Part shown: piece after piece, positions 26,174 through 34,763 of the stretch
How the letters are laid out: the number at the start of each line of letters is the position of its first letter
Numbering within the stretch: the first letter of the stretch is position 1
DNA from: an uncultured Faecalibacterium sp.
GTDB taxonomy: Bacteria; Bacillota; Clostridia; Oscillospirales; Ruminococcaceae
Assembly: GCA_934525735.1 (NCBI GenBank)
Contig: CAKSZM010000001.1
Span: forward strand, 57,622-121,621
DNA length: 64,000 nt
Direction: 5' to 3'
Notes under the pieces: model-generated
Databases searched by the model: none
Seen by the model: the letters and a program-made list of their open reading frames with translations, nothing else
What the model was told of the DNA's origin: nothing
Position numbers and translations under genes: made by a program

Positions 26174-26641
26174 TTATACCATCGGGTACAGCAGACCCAC
26201 AGCCACGCCGACCAAAACACCGGCAACAACCTGCAGCGGGGTGTGGCCGACCATCTCTTTCAGGTGCATATTCTGGAGGAACGGCGCATTCTTTTCGCTC
26301 ACTTCGATCCACTGGTCGATCATCTGGTTCAGCACCTTGGCCTGCTCGCCGGTCTCATGGCGGACACCCATTGCATCATGCATCGTAATGATCGCCACAA
26401 CACTGGCCACTGCAAAGATCGCAGAGTTGACTCCTTCGCAGCGTGCTGTTGCAATGACCATGGCGCAGACCGTAGCGCTGTGGGCACTGGGCATACCGCC
26501 GTCTCCCCACATGCGCTCCAGCTGGAATTTGCCCAGCAGAATAAAGTTGATGATCGTCTTCAGCACCTGTGCCACGAACCAGCCCAGCAAAGAAACCGTC
26601 AGGATCTGATTGAAGGAAAGAATGTCGTGAATGAACTGCAT
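26174..26641 (-). CDS. Divergent PAP2 family membrane protein (DUF212, YuiD-like)
   Basis: A 155-aa membrane protein with about four helices and the family motifs GGMPSAHSA and MGVRHETGEQAKVLN. It belongs to the divergent PAP2 phosphatase family, whose function is unclear; a lipid or polyprenyl phosphate substrate is possible given its position between ispA and dxs. That link is inference only. Confidence 0.9.
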   Translation of the reverse strand: MQFIHDILSFNQILTVSLLGWFVAQVLKTIINFILLGKFQLERMWGDGGMPSAHSATVCAMVIATARCEGVNSAIFAVASVVAIITMHDAMGVRHETGEQAKVLNQMIDQWIEVSEKNAPFLQNMHLKEMVGHTPLQVVAGVLVGVAVGLLYPMV

Positions 26642-26680
26642 AATCTTTTTCCTTTACCGATTTTGATTGATATCACGTTC

Positions 26681-27562
26681 TCAGTTTTTCCGGGTAAGAA
26701 GACGCTGCGCAAGCTGTTCGAGAAACGCAGCCTTTTCGCCGAATCGGCCGCGAAGCTCTGCACAGGTCTTTGCATTCAGCTGCCCGGCAAGTTCCATCGC
26801 CCCCTGCACTCCATAAAGGGTCGCAAAGGTGGTCTTTCCGTTCTCGCTGTCGCTGCCAATGGGCTTTCCGAGCTGCTCCGGGGTGCTGGTGACATCCAGC
26901 ACATCATCTACGATCTGAAACACAAGGCCGATGCCGTAGGCATACGCCTCCAGCGCCTTGCATTTTTCTTCGTCGGCTTCAGCCGCTGCCGCGCCCATCT
27001 GGACGGCGGCGTTGATCAACGCACCCGTTTTGTTCCGATGGATCAGACGCAGCTGTTCCTCAGTAGCTGCAAGGGACTCATATTTCAGATCCAGCTCCTG
27101 CCCGTAAACCATGCCCCGGCTCCCCGCCCCGGCTCCGAGTGCTTTTGCAGCACGGACACAGGCCTGTGCGGATGCAGGTGCATTGGCGATCGCCTCAAAG
27201 GCTTCAGTCAGCAGAACATCGCCGGCCAGCATCGCCGTTGCTTCGCCGAATGCCTTGTGGCAGGATGGGCGCCCGCGCCGCAGGTCGTCATTGTCCATGC
27301 AGGGAAGATCATCGTGGATCAGTGAGTAACAGTGCAGCATCTCTATTGCTGCCGCAAACTGCTCTGCGGCAGCCATGTTGCCACCCAGCATCTCGCACAC
27401 GCTCAGCACCAGCACCGCACGGATGCGCTTGCCCCCGCCCAGCAGGCTGTAGCGCGCTGCACGGCACACCTCAGACTCTTCCGGCAGAAATCTGCCGCAT
27501 ACTTTTTCCAGAGCGGAAGCCGTCTGTTCAAGATACTTCTGATACTGTGCCTGATATTCCAT
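26681..27562 (-). CDS. ispA: Farnesyl diphosphate synthase
   Basis: Short-chain trans-polyprenyl diphosphate synthase (293 aa) with the two aspartate-rich motifs: the first in DDLPCMDNDD and the second in VDDVLD. GGGKRIR near the N-terminus is typical. It converts IPP and DMAPP to GPP/FPP. The ATG at 27562 overlaps the xseB stop by one base (TAATG), marking translational coupling. Confidence 0.95.
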   Translation of the reverse strand: MEYQAQYQKYLEQTASALEKVCGRFLPEESEVCRAARYSLLGGGKRIRAVLVLSVCEMLGGNMAAAEQFAAAIEMLHCYSLIHDDLPCMDNDDLRRGRPSCHKAFGEATAMLAGDVLLTEAFEAIANAPASAQACVRAAKALGAGAGSRGMVYGQELDLKYESLAATEEQLRLIHRNKTGALINAAVQMGAAAAEADEEKCKALEAYAYGIGLVFQIVDDVLDVTSTPEQLGKPIGSDSENGKTTFATLYGVQGAMELAGQLNAKTCAELRGRFGEKAAFLEQLAQRLLTRKN

Positions 27563-27783
27563 TACCGTTCCTCCTCTGCCGGAGCGCTCTGCGCGATCTT
27601 CGCATCGATCTCGTCGATCTGCAGCGAAGTCTTTTCCAGAACCATGTGACAATATTCCATCAGGGATGCTGCCTCCGCATACAGCTTGACCGAGTCGGAG
27701 AGAGACGTCTCTTCGTTTTGCATTTTCACAAGGATCGTATTCAGCCGATCCATGCCTTCCTCAAAACTTTTAGGTGTTTTCAT
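27562..27783 (-). CDS. xseB: Exodeoxyribonuclease VII small subunit
   Basis: A 73-aa helical protein with SFEEGMDRLNTILVKMQNEE and LSDSVKLYAEA, the XseB signature. It forms exonuclease VII with XseA. The ATG at 27783 lies inside the end of xseA (14-bp overlap). Confidence 0.95.
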   Translation of the reverse strand: MKTPKSFEEGMDRLNTILVKMQNEETSLSDSVKLYAEAASLMEYCHMVLEKTSLQIDEIDAKIAQSAPAEEER

Positions 27784-28984
27784 TCGTTTCCTCCACCGTT
27801 TCCACCCGGCACCGTGCACGATGATGCGCACCGCAGACCCAGACCTTTTCGTCCGGCTGCAGAGCTGCAACGGTTGAAATGCTGCCGTCCGGCAGCGTGA
27901 CCATCGCGTATCCGCGCGCCAGCACCCGATAAGGGCTCAGCGAGTCGGCCAGAGCGGCCGAGTGCTGCAGGGTCTGCTGTGCCAAAGCTTCTTTTTGCTG
28001 TATCTGCGTCCGAATTTTTTTCTGCAGTTGTAAAAGCTGTTCGTTATCCAGCTGCAAAGTCTTTCGCGCAGAGCATTGTTCCAACAGTAAGTTGTATTGT
28101 CTGAGACCATTATAGCATAAATCAGCCCGTTTTTGCATATTTTCACGAATATTTTTCTGAAGTTCCAGAAGGATCCTCATTTGTTCAGCCCGATCCGGTA
28201 CAGCAAGCTCCGCCGCTGCCGACGGCGTCGGTGCACGCTGGTCTGCTACAAAGTCCAGAATGGTATAGTCGATCTCGTGGCCGATCGCGCTGATGAGCGG
28301 CTTTTTGCATCGGAACGCCGCGCGGGCAATGACCTCGGCATTGAACACCCACAGATCTTCCCGGCTCCCTCCGCCGCGGGCAACGATGATCTCATCGACC
28401 TCTTTGCACCGGCTGAGCCGGTCGATCGCATCTGCCACCTGCTGCGCCGCCTCAAAGCCCTGCACTGTGACCGGGCACAGCAGCAGCCTCACGGAAGGCC
28501 ACCGGCGTCCCATCACATTGCGGATATCCTGCAGCGCGGCACCCGTCTTGCTGGTCACGACCCCGATGCATTTTGGGTAGGCCGGGAGCGGCTTTTTGTG
28601 CTCCTGCGCAAACAGACCTTCTTTTTCCAGCTGTGCTTTGAGCTGTTCCAGCGCCAGCTGCGCTGCGCCGATGCCGTCCGGGAACATCTCGTTGACGTAG
28701 ATCTGAAACGCGCCGTCCCGCTCGTACAGAGTAGCCCGGCAACGCACCACGACCCGCATCCCCTCTTCCGGACGGAATGCAAGCCGCGCAGCCGACGAGC
28801 GGAACATGACCGCTTTCACGCTGCATTCTTCATCCCGCAGAGTAAAGTAGCAGTGCCCGCTGCGGGCGTTCTGCACAAAGTTTGCGATCTCGCCGCGCAG
28901 CGCCAGATCAAACAACGCATCGTTTGCGTCGAAAAGCATCTTCACATAGCGGTTCAGCGCAGAAACGGTCATCACCTCAGCCAT
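27770..28984 (-). CDS. xseA: Exodeoxyribonuclease VII large subunit
   Basis: The 404-aa protein has an N-terminal OB fold (SALNRYVKMLFDAND...LRGEIANF) and the catalytic core with VARGGGSREDLWVFN and AIGHEIDYTILDFVAD. It degrades single-stranded DNA together with XseB. It overlaps the TsaD-like gene upstream by 13 bp. Confidence 0.96.
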   Translation of the reverse strand: MAEVMTVSALNRYVKMLFDANDALFDLALRGEIANFVQNARSGHCYFTLRDEECSVKAVMFRSSAARLAFRPEEGMRVVVRCRATLYERDGAFQIYVNEMFPDGIGAAQLALEQLKAQLEKEGLFAQEHKKPLPAYPKCIGVVTSKTGAALQDIRNVMGRRWPSVRLLLCPVTVQGFEAAQQVADAIDRLSRCKEVDEIIVARGGGSREDLWVFNAEVIARAAFRCKKPLISAIGHEIDYTILDFVADQRAPTPSAAAELAVPDRAEQMRILLELQKNIRENMQKRADLCYNGLRQYNLLLEQCSARKTLQLDNEQLLQLQKKIRTQIQQKEALAQQTLQHSAALADSLSPYRVLARGYAMVTLPDGSISTVAALQPDEKVWVCGAHHRARCRVETVEETNENT

Positions 28985-29913
28985 AAACCGGCCTCCCGTG
29001 CAGCAAGGATGGAAACACCGATGGCATTATCGCTGGAATACATTCCCGGAACGAAATGGACCTTCGGCAGCCGCCTGTTCACCCATTCGTGGATGATATC
29101 GCTGCTCATCACGCCGCCGGCACAGACCACCGGAAGACCCGGGTATTCTTTCTGCGCGGCCTTTGTCATCTTTACCACCGTGTCCGCCACGCAGAGCAGA
29201 CAGTATTTGCACACATACTCCGGCGATTTTCCGGCCTTGAGCAGAGCATTGCACTGGTTTTCCAGTCCGGAAAGACTGCACTGCATCCCTTTGACGCTGG
29301 ACCTCGGCCGGATCTCTTCCGTGCACTGTGCAGCAAGGCGCGAGACCTCGGCGCCCGCCGGGAAAGCAAACCCAAGCCGGACTCCTACACGGTCCACAGC
29401 CTGCCCGGCATATAGATCTGTACTGGTGCCCAGCTCGGTGATCTGCCGCACCTCATCGCACAAAAGCAAATCCGTCGTACCGCCCGAGATGTGAAACAGC
29501 AGGACTTTCTGCCGAAACAGGTGTTCCCCTTCCGCTGCAAAAAGCGCAGCTGCAGCATGTCCCTGCTGGTGCGTCGTCAGCACAAGCGGGATGCCCCGGG
29601 CTTTTGAAAAAGCGTTCGCCGCACTGACACCGGCCAGAAAGCAAGGCATATAGCTGCCCTCCGCCGGGCGGGGCTTCTGCGATACCCCAACGGCACTGAT
29701 CTTTGTCAGGTCAAATTCCTGCGCAAGTTCCTGCAGCATCTCCGGCAGCGCGACCGTATGATGAAACAGTGCATCGCTTTGCCGCAGGCCAAGCTGGCCT
29801 TCTTTTACCGGCAAAAAGCGCTTCTTTGCGCAAACAACCTCCCCGGCTGTATCAAACACCGCCAGAGAGGTTGCGTAGTTGCTTGTATCGACCCCGAGCG
29901 TGTAGCTGCTCAC
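28972..29913 (-). CDS. TsaD/Kae1-like (peptidase M22 family) paralogue
   Basis: This 313-aa ASKHA-fold protein resembles TsaD, the tRNA threonylcarbamoyl transferase, including the DTSNYATS N-terminus and an H-x3-H metal site (H115 and H119 in HQQGH). It is shorter than true TsaD (about 335-345 aa) and its surrounding motifs differ, so it is better called a TsaD-like protein. It sits between nusB and xseA, where Bacillus has folD, and overlaps both neighbours. Such paralogues are common in Clostridia but their function is unknown. Confidence 0.8.
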   Translation of the reverse strand: MSSYTLGVDTSNYATSLAVFDTAGEVVCAKKRFLPVKEGQLGLRQSDALFHHTVALPEMLQELAQEFDLTKISAVGVSQKPRPAEGSYMPCFLAGVSAANAFSKARGIPLVLTTHQQGHAAAALFAAEGEHLFRQKVLLFHISGGTTDLLLCDEVRQITELGTSTDLYAGQAVDRVGVRLGFAFPAGAEVSRLAAQCTEEIRPRSSVKGMQCSLSGLENQCNALLKAGKSPEYVCKYCLLCVADTVVKMTKAAQKEYPGLPVVCAGGVMSSDIIHEWVNRRLPKVHFVPGMYSSDNAIGVSILAAREAGLWLR

Positions 29914-30356
29914 TGCTCGGCCGACGCATCCGCGTCGTTATCGTTCAGGCCGTGGTCACGGGCTACTGCGCCAAGCAGACCGTTCACGAACTGATAATCA
30001 TCCTCTGCGCCATACTTTTTGGTCAGCTCTACAGCCTCATTGATGGCAACACCAGGCTTGTTCTCGCCGCCGAACAGCATCTCTGCCACAGCAAGGCGCA
30101 GAACGGTCAGGCTCACGCGCGGCAGCCGCTCCATCGTCCAGTTGTGCAGATGTGCACGGATCTCGTCGTCGACCTCTGCAGAGTGATCATAATAAGCGTT
30201 CAGCAGATGCTTGCTGAACCCGTCCACAGGGTGTTCGTTGTCATTCTCCTCATGGCTGGCAATGGCTTCCGCCAGAGGGATATCGCCAAAGGTCTGAGAA
30301 AATGCCAGTAAAAATGCATTTTCGCGGGCTTCTCTACGGGGCAAAGTGTTTTCCAT
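29910..30356 (-). CDS. nusB: Transcription antitermination factor NusB
   Basis: A 148-aa all-helical protein with RREARENAFLLAFS at the N-terminus and the C-terminal VAINEAVELTKKYG motif of NusB. It binds boxA of rRNA operons with NusE. The ATG at 30356 was selected by family alignment. It follows the Asp23/Gls24 gene and overlaps the TsaD-like gene by 4 bp. Confidence 0.95.
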   Translation of the reverse strand: MENTLPRREARENAFLLAFSQTFGDIPLAEAIASHEENDNEHPVDGFSKHLLNAYYDHSAEVDDEIRAHLHNWTMERLPRVSLTVLRLAVAEMLFGGENKPGVAINEAVELTKKYGAEDDYQFVNGLLGAVARDHGLNDNDADASAEQ

Positions 30357-30444
30357 AATGTTCCTCTCGCAACACGAACCCTCCCCGGTCGGAAGAGCGG
30401 GGAGGATCGCACATTTTTCTGATTTGAATTTCCGTTTTTCGCGG

Positions 30445-30813
30445 TTACTGGGCGTCAGACACCTCTGCAAGACCGGCAATGACAAGGTTCACACGGCTGA
30501 CCGTAACATTCGTCATGTTCTGGACTGCGTTCTTCACGTTTTCCTGCACTTTTTCTGCAATAGCAGGGATGCGTGCGCCAAAGCGCACCATCAGGTGAAG
30601 CGTAATATTCGCCGTGCCGTCGCGCATTTCCACCGTAACGGGCGTCTGGATGCTGGAAGTTTCCAGCAGATTTCTGAGCTTTTTATTCTGGCTGCCGCAG
30701 GAAACCTCCGCAACCCCGTCGATTTCCAGCGCTGCACAGCGCGCGATCTTTGCAATCACTTCGGTCGAGATCTGAAGGGTGCCGCCCTGAAGATCCGTAT
30801 TCTGCAAATCCAT
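30445..30813 (-). CDS. Asp23/Gls24 family protein (YqhY-like)
   Basis: The 122-aa protein has the Asp23/Gls24 pattern: ISTEVIAKIARCAALEIDGV, then a middle VTVEMRDGTANITLHLMVRFG and a C-terminal MTNVTVSRVNLVI. In Bacillus the YqhY member lies at the same place before nusB and is linked to control of fatty acid synthesis; others act in envelope stress. A sigma-A promoter is upstream, making it the likely first gene of the nusB-recN operon. Confidence 0.93.
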   Translation of the reverse strand: MDLQNTDLQGGTLQISTEVIAKIARCAALEIDGVAEVSCGSQNKKLRNLLETSSIQTPVTVEMRDGTANITLHLMVRFGARIPAIAEKVQENVKNAVQNMTNVTVSRVNLVIAGLAEVSDAQ

Positions 30814-30927
30814 TGTGCTGTCCTCCGTTCAAAAGCAGCGGTATCTCTGCTTTTTCTGTTCAAAACTGTTCTGCCCGGAACGATGTGTTCCGCCGACAGT
30901 GCAATCTTACTCTGCATTGATACCGTT

Positions 30928-30957
30928 ATTATACCATCAACACGGCAGGAATTTCAA
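30928..30957 (-). promoter_or_regulatory. Promoter of the asp23/gls24-nusB operon
   Basis: On the minus strand TTGAAA and TATAAT are 18 bp apart, with a leader of about 108 nt before the ATG at 30813. It lies between spoIIIAH and the housekeeping operon, so the latter can be made in vegetative cells. Confidence 0.82.
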
Positions 30958-31008
30958 TACTTGGTTGTAAAAACTCTTATATAGCAGCTGCATGCAGACC
31001 GAAAAATG

Positions 31009-31632
31009 TCATTTCACCTCCACCACGGTAATATTCTGTGCCGAAACACTGCTCCTGCTCAGCACGACATCCCGGATCTGAGCCACCTGCGCCGCCGTGA
31101 GCGGTTCGCCGGATGTCATGACGGTCAGGTCTGCCCGTTCGTTCTGCAAAAAGCACAGGCAGTCGGCGAAGCCTTTGGCGCGTACCAGTGTTTCGATCTC
31201 ATTTTCTGCGTTCAGATCTTCCAGACTTGCTGTCAGCTGCGCGGCATACTCCTTCTTTTCCTCCTGCGACATGGAGGAGGACTTCATGGTTTTCTGGATC
31301 GTATCCATTGCTTCATCATGGGCCTTTTCGCGCTTGAGCCTTGCCTGTTCGAAAAACTTTGCGCCGGAGTCGCTGGCCACGCTTACCAGCTGAGCCTCGC
31401 CGTAATTCCTGCTTGCGCCGGAGACCGCCTCCGACTCGGTTGCAAGCCCATCCAGGACCGCATCCGCCTGAACAGGTTCTTCGGCCGGCGCAGCCGTCAT
31501 CTGAGCCGCATCGCCGGTCAGACCGGCGGTGTCGGTGCGCGCATACTGCCAGTTTAAGTAAACTGCGATCATCAGCGCTGCCGCCAGAGTGACCGCCGTG
31601 ATGCGGCGGGTGTTCCCGGAAAATGTTCTCAT
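31009..31632 (-). CDS. spoIIIAH: Stage III sporulation protein AH
   Basis: A 207-aa mother-cell protein with one N-terminal transmembrane segment (about residues 11-26) and an extracytoplasmic YscJ/FliF-like domain; the conserved ERADLTV...LTAAQVAQIRDVV end is recognisable. In Bacillus it binds forespore SpoIIQ across the engulfing septum to form the feeding channel. It is the last of eight spoIIIA genes. The ATG at 31632 was chosen because it begins the short basic N-terminus before the helix. Confidence 0.93.
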   Translation of the reverse strand: MRTFSGNTRRITAVTLAAALMIAVYLNWQYARTDTAGLTGDAAQMTAAPAEEPVQADAVLDGLATESEAVSGASRNYGEAQLVSVASDSGAKFFEQARLKREKAHDEAMDTIQKTMKSSSMSQEEKKEYAAQLTASLEDLNAENEIETLVRAKGFADCLCFLQNERADLTVMTSGEPLTAAQVAQIRDVVLSRSSVSAQNITVVEVK

Positions 31633-31654
31633 AAAAGCTCCTCCTTTTGCAAAT

Positions 31655-32155
31655 TCAGGGTTTGCGCTGCTCCACGCAGATCCGGTTGGACGGCAGGTCC
31701 AGCAGCGATGTGAGCAGTTCGGTGATCCTTGCCGCCACACGGACATCGCCCCCTCCGTCGCACAGCACCGCCACGCCGCGGATCTGCGGCTGGCAGACAG
31801 TCTCCGTCAGCGCCGAGCCGTCGTCCAGAAGGACATGGGTGTTCTGGCTCTGCAGATCACCGGACTGAGTGTCCAGTGCATAAATGGCTTCCTCTCCTGT
31901 TTCCAGAGTGACCATAACGGTCGTTTTTCCGGCGCCGTTCATCTGCGAGATCAGTTTTTCCAGCCGCTGTTCCAGCTGAGTCTGATAGGCCAGCGTATTT
32001 TCTTCCTGCCCGGCAGGCGCATTTTGTTCTGTTTGAGGAAAAATCTCTGAAAGCAGGATCAGCAGCATCGCCAGTACACCAACGGCAACTGCAAGGGCTG
32101 CGCGGTTCCGGCTGCTTTTTCCCTTTTCCAGAAGAGAAAGGATGCCGTCCTTCAT
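31655..32155 (-). CDS. spoIIIAG: Stage III sporulation protein AG
   Basis: The 166-aa protein has an N-terminal helix (about 20-40) and a ring-building domain containing MNGAGKTTVMVTLETGEE and IRGVAVLCDGGGDVRV, typical of SpoIIIAG. In Bacillus it forms a large ring within the intermembrane space. Its ATG overlaps the spoIIIAF stop by 4 bp. Confidence 0.93.
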   Translation of the reverse strand: MKDGILSLLEKGKSSRNRAALAVAVGVLAMLLILLSEIFPQTEQNAPAGQEENTLAYQTQLEQRLEKLISQMNGAGKTTVMVTLETGEEAIYALDTQSGDLQSQNTHVLLDDGSALTETVCQPQIRGVAVLCDGGGDVRVAARITELLTSLLDLPSNRICVEQRKP

Positions 32156-32625
32156 TCCTGATTTTCCTCCCCTGTCACGATCTCTACTTCAGCTCCGAGC
32201 TGCTGACGGAGATACTCTGCCGCTTCTGCGTAAGATGCCGCACTTTCCCCCGGTGGGATCCTCATTTCCGCATGGGAGACGCAAACCTCCTGCTCATTCT
32301 GTTCCAGCGCGATGCTGAGAGCAGCCTTTTTGCCGAATCGTTCCTTACACGCCGCTTCCAGATTTTTTTCCAGCTGCTCTTCAGCCTGTGCAAGGACGGC
32401 TCCCTCTGTGTCCTGGATGCTGACAGGAGCCTGCACAGGAAGGTCTGTCTGAATCCGCCGGGCACCCGTGCCGGAGAAGATTCGCAGGAAGACTACTAGA
32501 ATATATAACCCCGCCAGTGCTTTTATGCATCGGCGGGGCCACCCTGGCCCGGTCAACAGTGTAACGGTTTCGGCGCAGATACAGGCCAGACAAAATGATA
32601 CGGTCAGCGTCTGGAGTGTTTTCAT
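32152..32625 (-). CDS. spoIIIAF: Stage III sporulation protein AF
   Basis: A 157-aa protein with two N-terminal hydrophobic segments and a small ring-building-like domain, at the SpoIIIAF position. The ATG at 32625 has GGAGG 5 nt upstream. Sequence conservation in this family is low, so the call relies partly on operon order. Confidence 0.88.
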   Translation of the reverse strand: MKTLQTLTVSFCLACICAETVTLLTGPGWPRRCIKALAGLYILVVFLRIFSGTGARRIQTDLPVQAPVSIQDTEGAVLAQAEEQLEKNLEAACKERFGKKAALSIALEQNEQEVCVSHAEMRIPPGESAASYAEAAEYLRQQLGAEVEIVTGEENQE

Positions 32626-32626
32626 C

Positions 32627-33712
32627 CTAGCCTCCTCCAACGAGCATCAATGCCGTTACCCCTGCGGCGGTCAAACCGAAAAACAGCGCCGTGACCGCCG
32701 CCATGCATCGGACAGCTTCTTCCATACAGGCAAACAGCGCACTGCAGCGGGCGTTTCCGGAAAACCCGCAGAGAAATGTACATCCCTGCAGAAGCAGCAG
32801 GTGCAGCATCAGGGTAAAATACAGCGGCGCAAACTCTGCTCCAAGGTAAGCCAGACAAGCCAGCCCAAGTGAATTTTTCAGAAGATGCATCCCGGCAAAG
32901 ACCGTTTCCGAAGCAGCGCTCAGCGCCTCGCCGATGACCGGAACGCTCCCGGTCATCAGGCGGCTCATGTGCAGAGAAGTGCTGTCCAGCTGCAGTGTGA
33001 CCGCCCGCTGCAGGCCGAGCAGTGCGGCAAAAAGTTTTCCGGTCCAGCCAAGACCCTTCCGCAGCAGACCGCCGATCATCCGGCAGCCGTCGGCAAGACC
33101 TCTTTGCGAGCTGATGCAGCATGCCATGCTGACGGCAAGGTAGCTCTGCAGCAACGGCTCCAGCCAGAAGGCTGTACCCTGCGCCAGAAGGCACAGGCCG
33201 GAAAGCAGCAGCCCGCAGGCCGAAGCCCCTGCATTGGCTTCGCCGCCCGCGATCAGAACCCCGCCGTAAATCGGCAAAAAGCCGGTGAGGTAATTTTTCC
33301 AGTTTTCCATTCCGGCGCAAAGGCTCTGTGCCAACGCGGCAAGGTCGCCCCATAGCAAAGTGCCTGCGCCCGCTGCCGAAACCAGTTCCAGAAGGTCTGC
33401 ATTCCGGCTTTCGCCCAGCAGAAACGACAGAACGATAAGCAGTAAAAGAAACAGAAAAACATCCGCGTAATTTTGCGCGATCGCCGCCAGAAGCCGGAGC
33501 GGATGCAGCGGCAAAAATGACAGAACGGTTTCGAGCGGTTTCCGTGAAAATTCTTCGGCGCTCTGAGGCGCTGCATCCAGATAAGGCCCCCACAACTCCT
33601 GTCCCGGCAGACTGCTTGTCCCGGCAGCAGCGGCTGCCGGAGAAACTCTGAGCACCGCGAAAGCAGCGGCTGCTTTGCTGACGGCCATCCATTTCCGGCG
33701 TTTCCTGCTCAT
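32627..33712 (-). CDS. spoIIIAE: Stage III sporulation protein AE
   Basis: A 361-aa polytopic membrane protein, the likely channel-forming member of the complex. It has an Ala-rich signal-like N-terminus and about eight hydrophobic segments with a conserved QLDSTSLHMSRLMTGSVPVIG region. The ATG at 33712 overlaps the spoIIIAD stop by 4 bp. It is slightly shorter than the Bacillus protein (about 400 aa). Confidence 0.92.
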   Translation of the reverse strand: MSRKRRKWMAVSKAAAAFAVLRVSPAAAAAGTSSLPGQELWGPYLDAAPQSAEEFSRKPLETVLSFLPLHPLRLLAAIAQNYADVFLFLLLLIVLSFLLGESRNADLLELVSAAGAGTLLWGDLAALAQSLCAGMENWKNYLTGFLPIYGGVLIAGGEANAGASACGLLLSGLCLLAQGTAFWLEPLLQSYLAVSMACCISSQRGLADGCRMIGGLLRKGLGWTGKLFAALLGLQRAVTLQLDSTSLHMSRLMTGSVPVIGEALSAASETVFAGMHLLKNSLGLACLAYLGAEFAPLYFTLMLHLLLLQGCTFLCGFSGNARCSALFACMEEAVRCMAAVTALFFGLTAAGVTALMLVGGG

Positions 33713-34092
33713 CCTGCCAGCCCCCAGATCTTCCGACAGACTTCTTCCAACATGGGAAACGCCGCTGCCAGCACAAAAAGCCTTCCGGCAAGGTCGGCGC
33801 ACCAACCAAGCGAATCAGCCCCCGTCTCCCGGCAGAGCGTACCGGCGTAATCGGTCACGAGCAGGATACCCGTGCAGCGCAGCAGGCAGGAAAAAGCGTC
33901 CGTGCCGGTATGTCCTTCCAGTGAAAGGATCCCACGCAGGACCGTCTGCACCGATGGGATCAGCTGCAGCAGCAAAAAAGCGCCTGCAGCGATCGAGAGC
34001 ACCGCGGCATATACCGGTGAATACTTCTGCAGTAGAAGCTGCACGAGTGCCAGTACAGCAACGACCCCAGCAAGAACGACCGGCGTGCTCAT
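33709..34092 (-). CDS. spoIIIAD: Stage III sporulation protein AD
   Basis: A 127-aa membrane protein with three to four helices, including VVLAGVVAVLALVQLLL and the conserved C-terminal AFPMLEEVCRKIW. It overlaps spoIIIAC upstream and spoIIIAE downstream by 4 bp. Confidence 0.92.
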   Translation of the reverse strand: MSTPVVLAGVVAVLALVQLLLQKYSPVYAAVLSIAAGAFLLLQLIPSVQTVLRGILSLEGHTGTDAFSCLLRCTGILLVTDYAGTLCRETGADSLGWCADLAGRLFVLAAAFPMLEEVCRKIWGLAG

Positions 34093-34283
34093 AGCGCGAA
34101 CAGCGATTTGATCGTGACAAACAGAGCACTGATCTGCCTGACCAGAATCGACAGCACGACCACAAGCCCTGCCAGCGTGGTCATCATCGCCTGGTCTTCC
34201 CTGCCGGAGCGGATCAAAAGCTGATTGAGCACCGCCACAATGATGCCGATGGCTGCAATTTTGAACACAAGATCGATCTCCAC
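34089..34283 (-). CDS. spoIIIAC: Stage III sporulation protein AC
   Basis: A 64-aa two-helix membrane protein with FKIAAIGIIVAVLNQLL and REDQAMMTTLAGLVVVL, highly typical of SpoIIIAC. Overlap with spoIIIAD by 4 bp. Confidence 0.95.
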   Translation of the reverse strand: MEIDLVFKIAAIGIIVAVLNQLLIRSGREDQAMMTTLAGLVVVLSILVRQISALFVTIKSLFAL

Positions 34284-34301
34284 ACGTTTTTCCTCCTGCC
34301 G

Positions 34302-34763
34302 TCATATCAGAACAAGCGCCAGAACCGTCCCCGCAGCAAGGCCCAGTTTCTGCGGAAGACCCGCCTGCATCTGCGCTTTCTGCCGCGCCCGCTGCAGCGA
34401 ATCCTGAAATCTTGCGATGTAAAAATCCATCCGTTCACACTCCTGGTCCGCTTCAGCCCGGCCAAGGCCGGAGATGCATTCCGCAAAGGCCGTCTGTTCT
34501 GCTGGGAAAAGTGCCTCCGGCGGCGGAAGCTGCTGCAAAAGCCGTCCGGCCTCTGCTTCCGGCGCAAGCCCCTCCTGCTGCAGGCAGCAATAAAGCTGCT
34601 GAAGATCCGTCCGCCGGTAATGAACTTCCTGCCGGATCCTTTGAAAAAGCAGAATGGTGCCTTCCAAGGCACGGAGATGCCCGTCCGTCTTTTGGCGGAC
34701 CGCATCTCCGGCAAGCCAGCCGCACAGCGGGAAAAGAAGTGTTCCAACAACCCGAAGCAGCAT
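34302..34763 (-). CDS. spoIIIAB: Stage III sporulation protein AB
   Basis: A 153-aa protein with N- and C-terminal membrane segments around a helical domain (IRQEVHYRRTDLQQLY), resembling type II secretion F-like SpoIIIAB. Its ATG overlaps the spoIIIAA stop. Confidence 0.9.
   Translation of the reverse strand: MLLRVVGTLLFPLCGWLAGDAVRQKTDGHLRALEGTILLFQRIRQEVHYRRTDLQQLYCCLQQEGLAPEAEAGRLLQQLPPPEALFPAEQTAFAECISGLGRAEADQECERMDFYIARFQDSLQRARQKAQMQAGLPQKLGLAAGTVLALVLI

Noticed and set aside
32622-33809. An alternative overlapping minus frame of nearly the same length as spoIIIAE
   Set aside because: Its translation is Arg/Ser/Gly-rich without membrane segments, while the other frame gives the expected polytopic SpoIIIAE protein.
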